A stretch of DNA of 64,000 bases from Chaetomium olivaceum. Taxonomy: Eukaryota; Ascomycota; Sordariomycetes; Sordariales; Chaetomiaceae. Of this stretch, positions 12,501 to 22,893 are shown one piece after another. Both the position numbers and the translations under genes were made by a program. The notes beneath the pieces were generated by a model. That model made no database searches. It saw only the letters and a list, made by a program, of their open reading frames with translations, and was not told the origin of the DNA. The stretch is taken from assembly GCA_039881045.1 (NCBI GenBank), contig JAYWVB010000019.1:372001-436000 (forward strand). Reading direction: 5' to 3'. Numbering within the stretch: position 1 is the first letter of the stretch; every line of letters starts with the position of its first letter.

Positions 12501-13128
12501 AGCAGCGGTGATGAAATAAACCACCCGCTCGACGTTACAGCGCAGCGAGAATCACAGATCGATTGATCTCCAGGGTCCCTGCAATCTGTCCAGGGGTTGC
12601 GGGCAACAACTCCTTGTCATGTTAACAATCTGGGGACGGCCCGCCTTGCGGTTCGTCTGAACAAAACCAACAGGACAAACAGTACCGGCATCACCACAAG
12701 CGATCATGTGGGAAATAAATGATGAATAGAACGGAGTGATTATGTTCAACGCTGGCCAACAGTAATTTAAGTATGTATCTCAAGGAAGCCCAGCCCGGCT
12801 CAGAGACTTTCATCCTGCCTCCATCGCAAGAAAAGAAAGGAAAAAGCAGATCAGGCCGCCCATCGCTCACGGCGCAAAAACCAACACACAAGACGCCGCG
12901 CTCCGCCCCCCGCTTTTCCCGTCCCTCCAACCCCCTATGCTGTGGTATTGTGGTATTAGTTAGTACAAGAAAATAAAACCATGCCATCGAAACGGGACGG
13001 GGAGAGGAATAAGGCCCCTGATGCCCCCTGATGACGAGCCTACACCCCGCAATCCCCAAACCCAACGAAGAAGCTCCCAGCACACTGCAATCACAATCTC
13101 TACCCGCTGCCATCACTCCCAGCCCCTC
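9514..13128. other. long gene-free region
   Basis: These 3.6 kb lie upstream of the LIM-RhoGAP gene and downstream of stu1 (both minus strand). Open frames are all below about 200 codons and are low-complexity, overlapping and unlike known proteins. The right part presumably holds the stu1 3' UTR and the left part the RhoGAP promoter and leader. The only distinct element seen is a short tandem repeat near 11.6 kb. Confidence 0.55.
11606..11641. repeat. 12-bp tandem repeat, three perfect copies
   Basis: The unit AACGGCGGTATC is repeated three times head to tail, followed by a decayed fourth copy (AATAGCGG). It lies in non-coding DNA upstream of the LIM-RhoGAP gene. Function unknown. Confidence 0.9.
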
Positions 13129-16100
13129 TCAAGCAACCTGCCCAAGCGCAGCAGCACCAGTCTCCCTCTGCCGCTTGACGATATAATACATAATCAGACT
13201 CTTCGGATCCTCCTTCACGCCCTTGAGCGCCTCCCAGAACCGCACATCGCCAACCCGCGCATGCAGCGCAACACACAGCAGCACAGCATCCATGCGCACC
13301 GCCGACTCCAAGCTCTCGAGGCAGCGGCCAGCGAGGCTTGCGAGCGCGGCAAGCTCCGCATCGCTCGGCACAAAAGCAGCACCGCGCGCGTCCAGCATCT
13401 CGCGCAGCACGTGCAGGCCCATGCTGAGCGAACGGCTGGCACCGCCACTGGTGGCATGGGCGTCATCGACGTCCATGGCCGACAGCATGCGGCAGAGGAC
13501 AAGCACGATCTCGCTGGCGTCGCCGAGGTCGGCGAGGTCGGCGGCGAGCAGCTCCAGGCCACTGACGATGTGGGTGCGGCCCTCATACGCGGCGCGGGCG
13601 CGTAGCAAGCTCTCGAGGCCGCGCGAGACGTGCGGCTGGAACGAGGCGCGCGCGCGCTTGAGGAGCAGCTTGATGGTCGCGAGCACCTGGGCTTTGACGT
13701 CCTGGGTTTTCTCGGGCACGGCATTGGTGAGCGGGGACTCGAGGAAGTCGAAGAGGCCCGTGACCAGAGCGTCGAATTTATCGTCGGTCAGGAGCACGGC
13801 GCCGAGGGCGGGCTTGGTGTCGCTGTCGCGGATGATACCCTGTAGCTTGCGGAAGCCGTGGACGTCGAGGGACTTTTGCTGGACTTTGGCGATGCCGCTG
13901 TCCAGGAGGCGCAGGTTTTGCTTGAGCTTCTCGGGAGAGAGAGCCATTCCATTGGCCGCGCCGTTTTGTTGCTGCTGCTGCTGCTGTTGTTGTTGCACAG
14001 CTTGCTGCAGAATCGCTGCGTCCTCATTGACTGATCTGTCTTCGAGGACGGGCCCGAAAATGAGTTTCGGTGTCGTCTGCTGCTCCCGGGTCAAGGGGTC
14101 CTCGTAAACCTCCAACGAACGCGAGGGGCTGGGCGGGGAAGGTACAGCTGCTTCAACGTCCCGCGGCGGAGTCGCCATGAGAATCGGCTCCTCAGGAACA
14201 GGCGCAACGGTTTGAGGTGGACTAGCGGGCGCCTCCGGAGAAGGCTGAGAAAGTTTAGAGGGAGTATCGGATGGGCTCATGTCCATTTCCTCATCCTCAA
14301 CAGGCTGCACAAATCGCTGCTCTTCCTGGGGAGGCGATGCACCACCTGTCATGATGGGCACAACCAAACTGAAATCCTCGTGTCTCTTAGACGGGCTGCT
14401 TGACGGCGGGACAACGATCGGCTGTACACTCCTGGAGGGAGTGGCCCGAGGCGACCCAACGATGCCCTTTGGCGTCCCCGCCCTGGTAGGCGTCGGGAGC
14501 TGGGGTTCTTCTGGAGCCATGACCGGCCGACCCGTCTTAGGGGCGGTCCGTTTTGGTGACGAGGTGATCGACTTGGGTGTGACGGCTTTCGGTTTCGGTC
14601 TGCTCGGGGGGCTGGTCTGCTCAGCTGAGGGTTGGTCATGGCTTCTAACCGAGTACGGTCCCGCTGTCGCTGGCCGAGACATCTCGGCCTTTCTCCTCCC
14701 AGGCCTCATAGGCGCACCAGAGATGCCTCCCGCGGAGCCCATCATAGCCGACTCTGGTCTTGCGCGCACGGGAGGGGCTGCTGGAGGTGCTTGCGACAAG
14801 CTTGAGACCGACTTGGCGGGCGAGAAATGCGACATGGCTGAACCCGGTCGGGTTGGGAGAGCCTTGGTCGTCATGGCTCGCTTTTGCGCCATCATCGCCT
14901 CCCGCACACTCGGCTTCGAGGTACCCATTGTGCTCTTCGACAAACCCAGGCCAGGTCGCGTACCCCCTTCCGGCTTCTTAGGCGGCGATTTGGGGTTATT
15001 GGGGTCATTCTGCAGCAGCTTTGCGGCGGTCGCGTCGAGCCCGTTCATGATCGCCTCCGCCCTTGCAGGCCAGATGCCCGCGAACATCCAGTATGCCGCA
15101 CGCATCTTCTCCCTCACGCCAGGATTGGCATCGGCGAGACCCTTCTTGATGCACTTCTCGATCAGTTCTAGGCCTCCCGTGTGTTCCAGGTGATTCTTGT
15201 GGTGAGCTTCCTTGGCCAGTAGCGTCCTTAACCAACCGCTCGAGTAGAGCCGCGGCTGAACGTTCTTGTCCTGGCACGCGAGCCAGACGTGCTGCATGAT
15301 GCGATTGTTGTAGGTAACTTTAGATATGATGGTATCCACCGTGACATTGGCCTGTGAAGAGGCGATCTTCTTGGTGGCAGCGGTAAGCTTGATGAAGGTC
15401 TGCATGAGGATTTCCACCATGGGGTCCATTGCTGGACCATAGGCGTTAGCGATATCCTGAATCAAGCTGCAGCCCTCCTTAGAAAGGCTAGTCCGAAGCG
15501 AAACAACCGCCTTGATCATGCCGTCGAGGAGCGCCCGGAGTCCAGTAAGGAATTGGTCGTGGAAGTCGGTCGCAGCATTTCCAGCTATTAGTCTCCGCAA
15601 CTTGGTCACGCTCTCCTCCCGCTTCAGCCAGTTTTGCTCCGTCTCCCTGCCCTCGAAGTAACCATGCATCTCCCGGAAGATATCATCGAGTTCGCGCGAC
15701 GTGTTAACGTAGGACGGCTCGACGGCCTCCGTTGGGACCTCTGGCAGCCCAGGGGTCACTGGGCGGTGGGCGAGAGATGACACGCTCGCGGCAAGGGTCG
15801 GACGGGACGGCGCGTGGTCTTCTTGATGGTCGGGCTGCGAAGCCGGGGCAGAACTTGTTGGGTTAAGCTCCTTCACAATAGCCTGCTCAATAGCCGGGCG
15901 GACCTTGAAGTTCTTGAGTTGCTTTTTCAGATCCGATTTCGCAGGGCCGGGTGCGTTCCTGTATTTCTGTAAGCATGTGCCATCCGACGTGGCAGAGGGT
16001 TGGGCCGTACCTGAACAGTTCGATGACGGTCGACTTGGCTACATCGCGCACCATGCCGTCAGCATCCTCGAGTAGCTCCATCATGGTGGGGACGTAGGCG

Positions 16101-16649
16101 CGGAATTGGAGGCCGTGTTCCTGGTGCATCTACACCCCCAGTTAGCGCAGTTCCGTGGGAAGCAGCTTTGTTCCTGGCGCGTACCTGGAGTAGCCAATGT
16201 AGACTGGCCTCTTTTGCCCTCGCGTTCTTGCCGACCATGGCGATGTTGCGCACTGAGCGCTCGACTTCGACCGGTGCCACCTTGTAAAGAGTGACCAAAG
16301 CTTGAGAGGCTAGCTGACGAAACTTTTCCTTCTGATCGCCCAGCTTTTCGACAATCAGGGGCAATGTCCGGGCACCCTCCTTTGACAGAGACCTGGGGTC
16401 CTGCCGCACCAGACGAGTAAAGAGGTGATTGAGCGCCGTAAAGCCGGCATTGACGAGGAGGGCATGTTGGGAGCTGGAGGCCAGATGTAGAGCTTCGAAT
16501 ACCGGTACTATGCAGGATTCGGGAACCATATGCTGCTTAATGCTCGATTTCACGGCCGTGACATGTTGAACCTTAGTATCGATTGAGACATCGGTGCGGA
16601 GGAGGGCAATCAGGTTGGCGACCTGGTCGTCAGTGATTATTTCCGACAT
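13129..16649 (-). CDS. stu1: CLASP-family microtubule plus-end protein Stu1
   Basis: There are three exons in transcript order: 16649-16185, 16129-16011 and 15958-13129. They give 1137 residues with in-phase GT...AG junctions. The N-terminus (about 1-210) is a HEAT/TOG-type helical repeat, with motifs such as LPLIVEKLGDQKEKFRQLAS and HWLLQ followed by MMELLEDADGMVRDVAKSTV. A second CLASP N-terminal block lies at about 250-470 (LDDIFREMHGYFEGRETEQNW; GMIKAVVSLRTSLSKEGC). The middle, about 490-860, is a Ser/Pro/Arg-rich basic linker, the usual microtubule-binding part. It carries a run of ten Gln encoded at 13966-13995. A C-terminal helical region follows. CLASP/Stu1 proteins bind tubulin, rescue microtubules and are needed for spindle stability. 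The identity rests on domain order and the characteristic N-terminal repeat. Confidence 0.93.
13966..13995 (-). repeat. CAG/CAA tract encoding ten glutamines
   Basis: Ten consecutive Gln codons lie in the linker of stu1. The mix of CAG and CAA codons would limit slippage compared with a pure CAG tract. It is in frame and ends in Asn-Gly. Confidence 0.9.
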
Positions 16650-17490
16650 TTTCTCCTCGGAAAGAGGATGTCGATGTTGTTGGCGTCAAAATGGTGGTGG
16701 TGGTGGTCGCTAAAGAAGAGGAAAAGGGGTTAGTCGATCGGTTGTGTTCTTGGTCAGGCTCTCGGTCGCACTTTGTAGAAACGGGAAGAAAGAAAACAAA
16801 AACGAGTGCGACAGTGCACACAAGGATGTTTCAATCGCCACGGACAGAATTGGGAGGGCTGTGTACTAACGATTTGTAAGAAGCAATACGCAGCCACGTG
16901 AGGTATAGAGCTACCTCTGGGCGAGTGAAAAGGGAAATGGGATTGCGGTAATGGTGATGCTCGTCGTCGCAAATTAGCTCAAAGCTCAGGTCTCTTCAAG
17001 ACATTCCCTGGCGGCGCGTGGTGATTATCAATTGCGGGACAACCCAACCCCTGTCGGCAGCCGGGGACGGGGAGGTGGGGCCATCACCTTGACGACCCTG
17101 GAACCTGAGGTTCCATTACCTTACCTTGGCATGCCTGTTGCATCCATTCACTCTCAACCCCGCAACACCGTGCTACCAATCGTGCCCCGCGTTGCAAGAG
17201 ACGGAAGGAAGCCTGGCTATCTCCAAGACAACAAACCTGAAAATTAGGAGGCAACAAAATACAAGTGGCTAAGAAGGAATTAAATTCTGTCAACCTGGAA
17301 TCTCACCATTTCCGACCTCGATTCCGACTCGCCCGATTGCACCAGTCCAGTAGCTGCCTTACTCCCGTATCTGTCACATGGTATTTGTGACAGCTTGAGT
17401 CCTGGTTCCACAACTCCTATCGACCCCCTTTTTGTGTTCATCGGCAGCCTATCTAGTCCATATCTCTCACCAAACTCTCATTCCAACGCA
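16650..17490. other. intergenic region, divergent promoter
   Basis: These 0.84 kb lie between the starts of stu1 (minus) and the BSP-like gene (plus). There is a short GT-rich run (16691-16708) just upstream of the stu1 start. No gene is visible. Confidence 0.6.
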
Positions 17491-18547
17491 ATGACTCTCA
17501 AGGAGCAATCAAATGCCCCCACCCCGTCCGCTCTTCCGCTGACTGATCGGACCCGGGATGCCATGGAACCGGGTCCAGAGCCGATATCTGAGTCGGCAAC
17601 AGAGATTCAATCATTCTCAAAGCCGAAGCTCCGCCTCGAGATTCGAGATCTCGATCACCCCGGCGCATTCAAGTTTCTCAACTCCGTCAACTCTGCCACA
17701 GTGCTCTCCAGCGCCGTAAACAATGTCTTGCGCCTTCTCTACAAATCGCCCTCAAACAAGCACACCACAGTCCCGCCAACCCGCTCCGTAACCCTCATAT
17801 TGCGGGACATGGGCGGTGTGGCATACACCACAGGGGTACCGTGACCCCCATTTCCCTCTTTCTCTCTCTCCAACCCAACCTTCTCTCCCCACCAAGCTCG
17901 ATAGACTTACTTACACTGCCCCCTCCCTCGTCACCCAACCCCCCAGACCGACCTAGACAACGACCACAAGGAGATCCACTTCTCGCTCAACTACATCAAC
18001 TCCATCAGCCCGGCGTCGCGGCTCACGCACGAGATCACGGGGGTGCTGACCCACGAGCTGGTGCACTGCTACCAGTGGGACGCCGAGGGCACGTGCCCGG
18101 GCGGCCTGATCGAGGGCGTGGCCGACTGGGTGCGGCTGAACTGTGATTTGAGCCCGCCGCACTGGAAGAAGGAGGTGGACGGCGGTATGTCATTTACTAC
18201 TTCTTTTCTTTTTCTTTTTCGTTCGCCTCGGTTTACGATCTATTGCTATCTCGCTCCTGTGTTACCTACCCTTTCCCTAGTTATGAAATGTCATCATCAC
18301 CATAATCTAACAACACCCGTCCGTATACTTCTCCCCAGACTGGGACAGAGGCTACCAACACACAGCCTACTTCCTGCAATACCTCGAGAAGCGGTTTGGC
18401 GAAGGGACAGTGCGCCGGCTCAACGACAAGCTGCGGCGGCACAAGTACAAGTGCGAGGCCTTCTGGCCCGAGCTGCTGGGCGACTCGGTGGAGAAGCTGT
18501 ACGGTGATTACGCAAAGAAGGAGAAGGACGGCGGCCAAGATAGCTAA
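17491..18547 (+). CDS. basic secretory protein (BSP) family metallopeptidase-like
   Basis: There are three exons, 17491-17835, 17947-18184 and 18339-18547, giving 263 residues. The introns are 111 and 154 nt and all phases agree. Residues 55-115 match the family's N-terminal part (LRLEIRDLDHPGAFKFLNSV). The zinc-binding HExxH motif is HELVH at about 151-155. It is followed by CYQWDAEGTCPGGLIEGVAD, the signature of the basic secretory protein family (PF04450), then WDRGYQHTAYFLQYLE. BSP members are found in plants, fungi and bacteria, some linked to defence, and are thought to be zinc peptidases. No signal peptide or TM segment precedes the domain from this ATG, so the fungal protein may be cytoplasmic. 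An in-frame TTG-initiated extension upstream (from 17395) is hydrophobic in part but lacks an ATG. Confidence 0.88.
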
Positions 18548-18861
18548 AGCTGATGACGACTTGGATGGGAAAATATGTGGCTAGTCGATTTAATTCAAAA
18601 TCCTATGAAATATAAAATGGCGTCTATTTTGACACTCGAGCTTACTGTGTGAATACCTGTATATGGTTCCCTCCGAGGTCTGGCTGCCTAAGAAAGCACA
18701 ACTCTCATATCCTAACGGCCCTAATGCTATGCTGTCCCCCTATTGCCCTATCCCATCCCGATATCCTAGTAACGCCAAAACCTATAAACGCCAGGAAGGG
18801 TAGTGGTATCGCAGATGGCCCAGCAAACCCGAAAAACTCAAACTCGCAACAGCATGAGGAC

Positions 18862-20037
18862 CTAGGCCCGCACCGCGCTCTCGCTCTCGCTGACCACGCT
18901 CGCCACCTCGGACCAGCTGCCCGGCGTGTGCACACCACCATCCGACTCGCTCATGACATCGTAGTCACGGCCTTCAGTCATGGAGGCGGCATCATTGGCA
19001 ACGTCCACACCAGACCCAGCCATCGACATGGAATCCGTCGGGGTAAGCTGCCCCTGGCTGATAACCTCGGGTTCGGAGAGCGGCGCCTGGGGGGTGTCGG
19101 GAAGAGGAGAGTAGAAGCCCGTGTTAGAGGAGTTCTGGGCCCATGCCTGGATCGAGGCGTACGCTTCAGCAGAATCGCGGTCGTCTTGGCCGGCGGTCAT
19201 GTACTCGTCGTCAGCGAGCTCATGGCCAATGGTGGTGCTGCGGGCGGTGGCGGTGGGCGTGGTGGCGCGCGGGGACTGTTCGGGGTCGCGGAAGTCTTCG
19301 TCCACGGCCGTGGCGTACTCGCTGGGGGCGTTGTGGGTCTCAAAGTCGAAGAGCACTTCGCTTGCGACTGGGACCGCGAGAGGCTGGACCGGGATGGGCT
19401 GAACGTTGGCAACAGAGGGAGAGAGCACGAGAGGGGTGGCGGCATAGATGTCCGACATGGCTTCGGCGCGGGCTGGAGGGAGCATCTCGGCACGGTCATC
19501 GAGCTCAATGCCGTGCTCGTCGCCGAAAGGGTCGGTGACCATGGCAGCGTTCAGGCCCCGCACGCCTTCGACGTTGCCCCGGCGGCGGAGGACGTTAGAA
19601 GACTCGCCGTCCCAGGCGTTCGCTCCGGTGTTGTAAACGAACGCGCCGCTATCGCCTGTCCGGTCTGGCTGCAGGAAGTCGTCGAAGGTTGAGCCACGGG
19701 GTCGCTGCTGGACTTCGGGGTGGTCTCGCTGTTGCGCCTCGCGGCGCAGGTTCCAGTACATCAACTCTTCCCGCTGCCTCCTTCTCGTTTCCTCGTCGGC
19801 GTCGACATCGTGGGTCTGATAAAAGCCCTCGGCGTCCTCGGGTCGGTTGAAGCGTGGCTCCCTGTTTGGGTCGAAGTTGTCGCCCAAGGAGTGGAGGGCG
19901 AGAGCGATGCGTCGTCGGAGGTCTTCAGTTGCGCGGCGGACCTCTGGGATTTCATAAATGGCTATGGCAGCCGTCACAGCCACCGATGCGACGACGATGC
20001 CGACTGATGCAAGAGTAGCCTGGTTAACAGGAGGCAT
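18862..20037 (-). CDS. predicted single-pass membrane protein, unknown function
   Basis: This is a single-exon gene for 391 residues. A hydrophobic segment at about residues 7-29 (LASVGIVVASVAVTAAIAIY) follows a very short N-terminus and looks like a TM anchor or uncleaved signal anchor. It is followed by a basic amphipathic helix (PEVRRATEDLRRRIALALHS), suggesting a cytosolic C-terminal domain. An Arg/Glu-rich helix lies at about 78-100, and the rest, about 105-391, is acidic, Pro/Ser-rich and probably disordered. I recognise no enzymatic domain. The conserved look of the first 140 residues supports a real gene. An antisense open frame of 347 codons over the same DNA is rejected. It may act at an organelle membrane, but that is a guess. 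Confidence 0.8.
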   Translation of the reverse strand: MPPVNQATLASVGIVVASVAVTAAIAIYEIPEVRRATEDLRRRIALALHSLGDNFDPNREPRFNRPEDAEGFYQTHDVDADEETRRRQREELMYWNLRREAQQRDHPEVQQRPRGSTFDDFLQPDRTGDSGAFVYNTGANAWDGESSNVLRRRGNVEGVRGLNAAMVTDPFGDEHGIELDDRAEMLPPARAEAMSDIYAATPLVLSPSVANVQPIPVQPLAVPVASEVLFDFETHNAPSEYATAVDEDFRDPEQSPRATTPTATARSTTIGHELADDEYMTAGQDDRDSAEAYASIQAWAQNSSNTGFYSPLPDTPQAPLSEPEVISQGQLTPTDSMSMAGSGVDVANDAASMTEGRDYDVMSESDGGVHTPGSWSEVASVVSESESAVRA

Positions 20038-22632
20038 TCTAGGGAATGGAGGGGGTCATGCAGTGGTCGATGCAGTGGTACGTCGGAGCCCAAGATAATA
20101 ATCCGTCTTAGATGTTTTAAATGTCTTGATGGCCGACGCTCCTGGAAAGCGAAGGAATTAGGGAAACAAGTAAAACCTGTTCGCCCAACATTGTTGAGGC
20201 GACAAGGCAAACTGTTGATGAGATCCCGGGGATTGCGTGTCGTTCACGGGGCCTCGCCACTTCATCAGGTCGGGCGCCCTGATTCGCAACCCATGCGGGG
20301 CAGGCAGGGGTAGGGACAATGTGGAAACACAAATGGCGAGTGACAGGACGGAAAGCGATCTTCACTCACCTTTGGCTGCGACCGGAACTGGCATTGTTGA
20401 CAGCGTCTTTGGTCCTTGAACCGAGACCAAAGTTGCTGGTGGGTTTGGTGCAAGAGGCGGGGAAGGGGGTTGAAGGAACACAGCGGTAAAGGAACAGAAG
20501 ACGTGGGTGCATGTGCCTTTTGTTCCAAGCGCCCTGGCGAGGAGCTTACGTAGGCGACAGGTGGCGGGCGAGGCGAACCGTAGTTAGCCCCTCCATTGGC
20601 AAGGGCACGGGGGCGCTTTTCATCTGTTGAAGGCAGTGCTGCACAAGCTGGGGTAATAAATGAGGCCTGCAGTTCTCTGCCAGAACCGTCTGCGATTGAC
20701 TTAAATTCTAATCTTGACCCCCACAGTCACGTTGCAGATTGAAAGGATATCCGGGTATCGTATGTTGGCTGTTGCGAGAGGGAGAAAGGCTGATGTCACA
20801 AGCAATGGCTCGACTTATATCCGACAATAATAGTAAGCCTAGCCCATTGATACTTATAATGGAGGCGAGCTGATGATACCCACACTCAGCTCAAGCCTTG
20901 TCAGACTTTCCGTGTCAAAGAAGATGCAGCTGCATCAACCAAAACATGACAAGCTAGCATAGGGTTAGGGTGAAGTTCGTTTCCATGACGCCACCACTCA
21001 CTCACTTAGCCTCATGCGGCGCTTCGCCGCTCTCCATCTCGTTCTCCACAGTAGCCGAAATTGTGGAGCACAAAGTGTCTCTCCAACTTAAACTTTCAAG
21101 ACGAAAATGATAATTCTTCATGTTCGTTTCTCCCATCACAAAATGCCATGATAAATGACGAATCAAACTCCTCATTGAGGCTCGAGGATGAGGTCCAAAC
21201 ACGGTCATACTGTGTAAAACTAACAACCATGAAAGTTGAGGGCTATTTGACCGAGTTGTAATCAATCATTGGCAACGTATAATCTGCATTATTTTGGTAA
21301 GACCAAGTGCGCCTCGAGAAATATCAAACAATCCGAAAGGCGACTGGGCAGCCTAGGTAAGGTGGTTAACATTAGTGCATTCTTCATGTCCGCACGCTGG
21401 ACCATCTTTGAGTTTGTGAAGGTTCCATATGCCATAGTACATACATACAACGCAGTAGATGGTATGCTACCCGAGACACAACGAGCTCGTGAAGCGTGGC
21501 TCAGAATGTCGGACATCGGCATCCAATGAACGAGACCCAGCGGAAGACCCCCTTATGCGATTCGTACTGTCAAATGGGCAGACGGGGACAAACGACGAAG
21601 CGAGTCGAAACCCGGTCCGAAAGGAACGACTCGCATGTTGGTTCTCAACCCCACCCACACCTCCTGGTGGACTACACACTAATGCGGCGGAATACGCGGA
21701 ACGGGAATTCAATGTTGAAAAACCCGCCTTTTCCGCGGCCACCCACCACACCACACTATCGAAGACGCCATCCTTCGTTGAACCAACCAGCTGGGATGGC
21801 ACTTGCAGTATGCGTGGGCTGTCACCTGTGAGCGAGCACGGAAAACGTCCCGCGGAGTCGGTGCTGTCCTGTCTCCCTATCAAGACGGACAGACGAACCA
21901 ACCATGTGGCCACGCCGCGCCATCCATCATCTCCACCAAAACTGCCCAACCAGAGAAAAACAAGCTTTCCGGGCGTTGCCGTCCTGCATGCCATCGCCTG
22001 CAGGGGGGTTGGTTCGGTCTCCGTTTCAACAGCACCAGAGCAACGGGCAGATACGGGAAGGCGAAGCAATCTATTCGGAAAGTTGCCTGAAATCCCTCAT
22101 CGTTGTAATCATGAATATTTCTCCCGTCTCATGAAGCAATCTCATCAATGAACTCCCAAACCATAGTGGCGTAAACCACTTGATAAAATAAAAAGAACTC
22201 CGGGTTTTGTCCATCCCCGCCTGAAAACACCGAGTCGATAAGTGATAGAAAAAAGGAGATAAACCGGAGACAATCCGGCGGGCGTGGGGAAGTAAAGCTC
22301 GCCTCGGCGTCGCGAAGCCCGAAAGCGGGAGACCCTTACTTGTTGTGAATACGGGTCCACCGGCTGATCCGACTCCACCGCATCTGATTACCCAGGTTCG
22401 CAGGTGCTTCCTTTCTCCGCCCGCCGTCGCCGTCCGATCCGTTCCATCCTGTGATCTAACCCCCCTTGGGGCTAAAATGACGTGCCGTACTCCGTTCCGG
22501 TAGGGTATATGCGCGAAATAGGGGGCAGGGGCCACATTGTAGATGTTGTGGTTGTAGTTGTTCTCCTGCTTATGAGAGGGAGGATCAAGGCTCGGTCACC
22601 CACGTCCTTCCTCTTCGAGGTTCAAGTGACGT
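20038..22632. other. long gene-free region
   Basis: These 2.6 kb lie between two minus-strand genes. The left ~500 bp probably hold the leader and promoter of the membrane-protein gene, and the right end the 3' UTR of the 67-residue gene. Open frames at 21.4-22.1 kb overlap on both strands and resemble no protein. A perfect 6-bp-stem hairpin (GCGGCG-CTT-CGCCGC, 21016-21030) is present but isolated. Confidence 0.5.
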
Positions 22633-22893
22633 TTAGTGCGACTTGGTGCTCGAGCTGGACGACGTCGACGTGCTTGACGAGACGGACGACGAAGAGTCGG
22701 TGCGCTCAGCCTTGCGCCTCTCGCTGTAAGCTGGTTAGTGTATCTGATATGTGGTCGGTATGGTGCAGAGAAGTTCTCACTGAGTAGCGCGGTCGAGCAC
22801 AGTGCACTCCCACTTGGCACTACCGGCCTTGAGATGGAACTTGAGACCCTTGTTCTCAAGGGTGGACTTGAGGGCTTCCTGGTGGGCAGGCAT
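22633..22893 (-). CDS. small conserved-looking protein, 67 residues, unknown
   Basis: There are two exons, 22893-22781 and 22723-22633, separated by a 57-nt intron (GTGAGA...TTACAG; branch-like CTAACC). The protein starts MPAHQEALKSTLENKGLKFH, continues LKAGSAKWECTVLDRAT, and after the junction reads HERRKAERTDSSS. It ends in a Ser-rich tail (about 20 residues, mostly Ser/Thr) and Lys-Ser-His. There is no signal peptide or TM segment. Support for a real gene comes from the clean intron, consistent phase and strong third-position C/G bias in exon 1. It sits alone in a 5.8-kb gene-poor stretch. I cannot assign a function. Small Ser-tailed cytosolic proteins of this size in fungi are sometimes stress- or development-induced, but nothing here proves that. 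Confidence 0.7.

Noticed and set aside
13223..15193. Large plus-strand frames over stu1
   Set aside because: The minus strand encodes conserved CLASP repeats; these are codon-bias shadows.
18649..19692. 347-codon frame antisense to the single-TM protein gene
   Set aside because: His/Arg/Gly-rich shadow composition; the minus strand has a TM anchor and better codon use.
21016..21030. GCGGCG-CTT-CGCCGC hairpin
   Set aside because: A 6-bp stem alone is expected by chance in 64 kb of GC-rich DNA and has no T-run or conserved partner.
21459..22151. 200-230-codon frames on both strands in the gene-poor region
   Set aside because: Both strands are open over the same DNA and neither product resembles a protein family; treated as chance.
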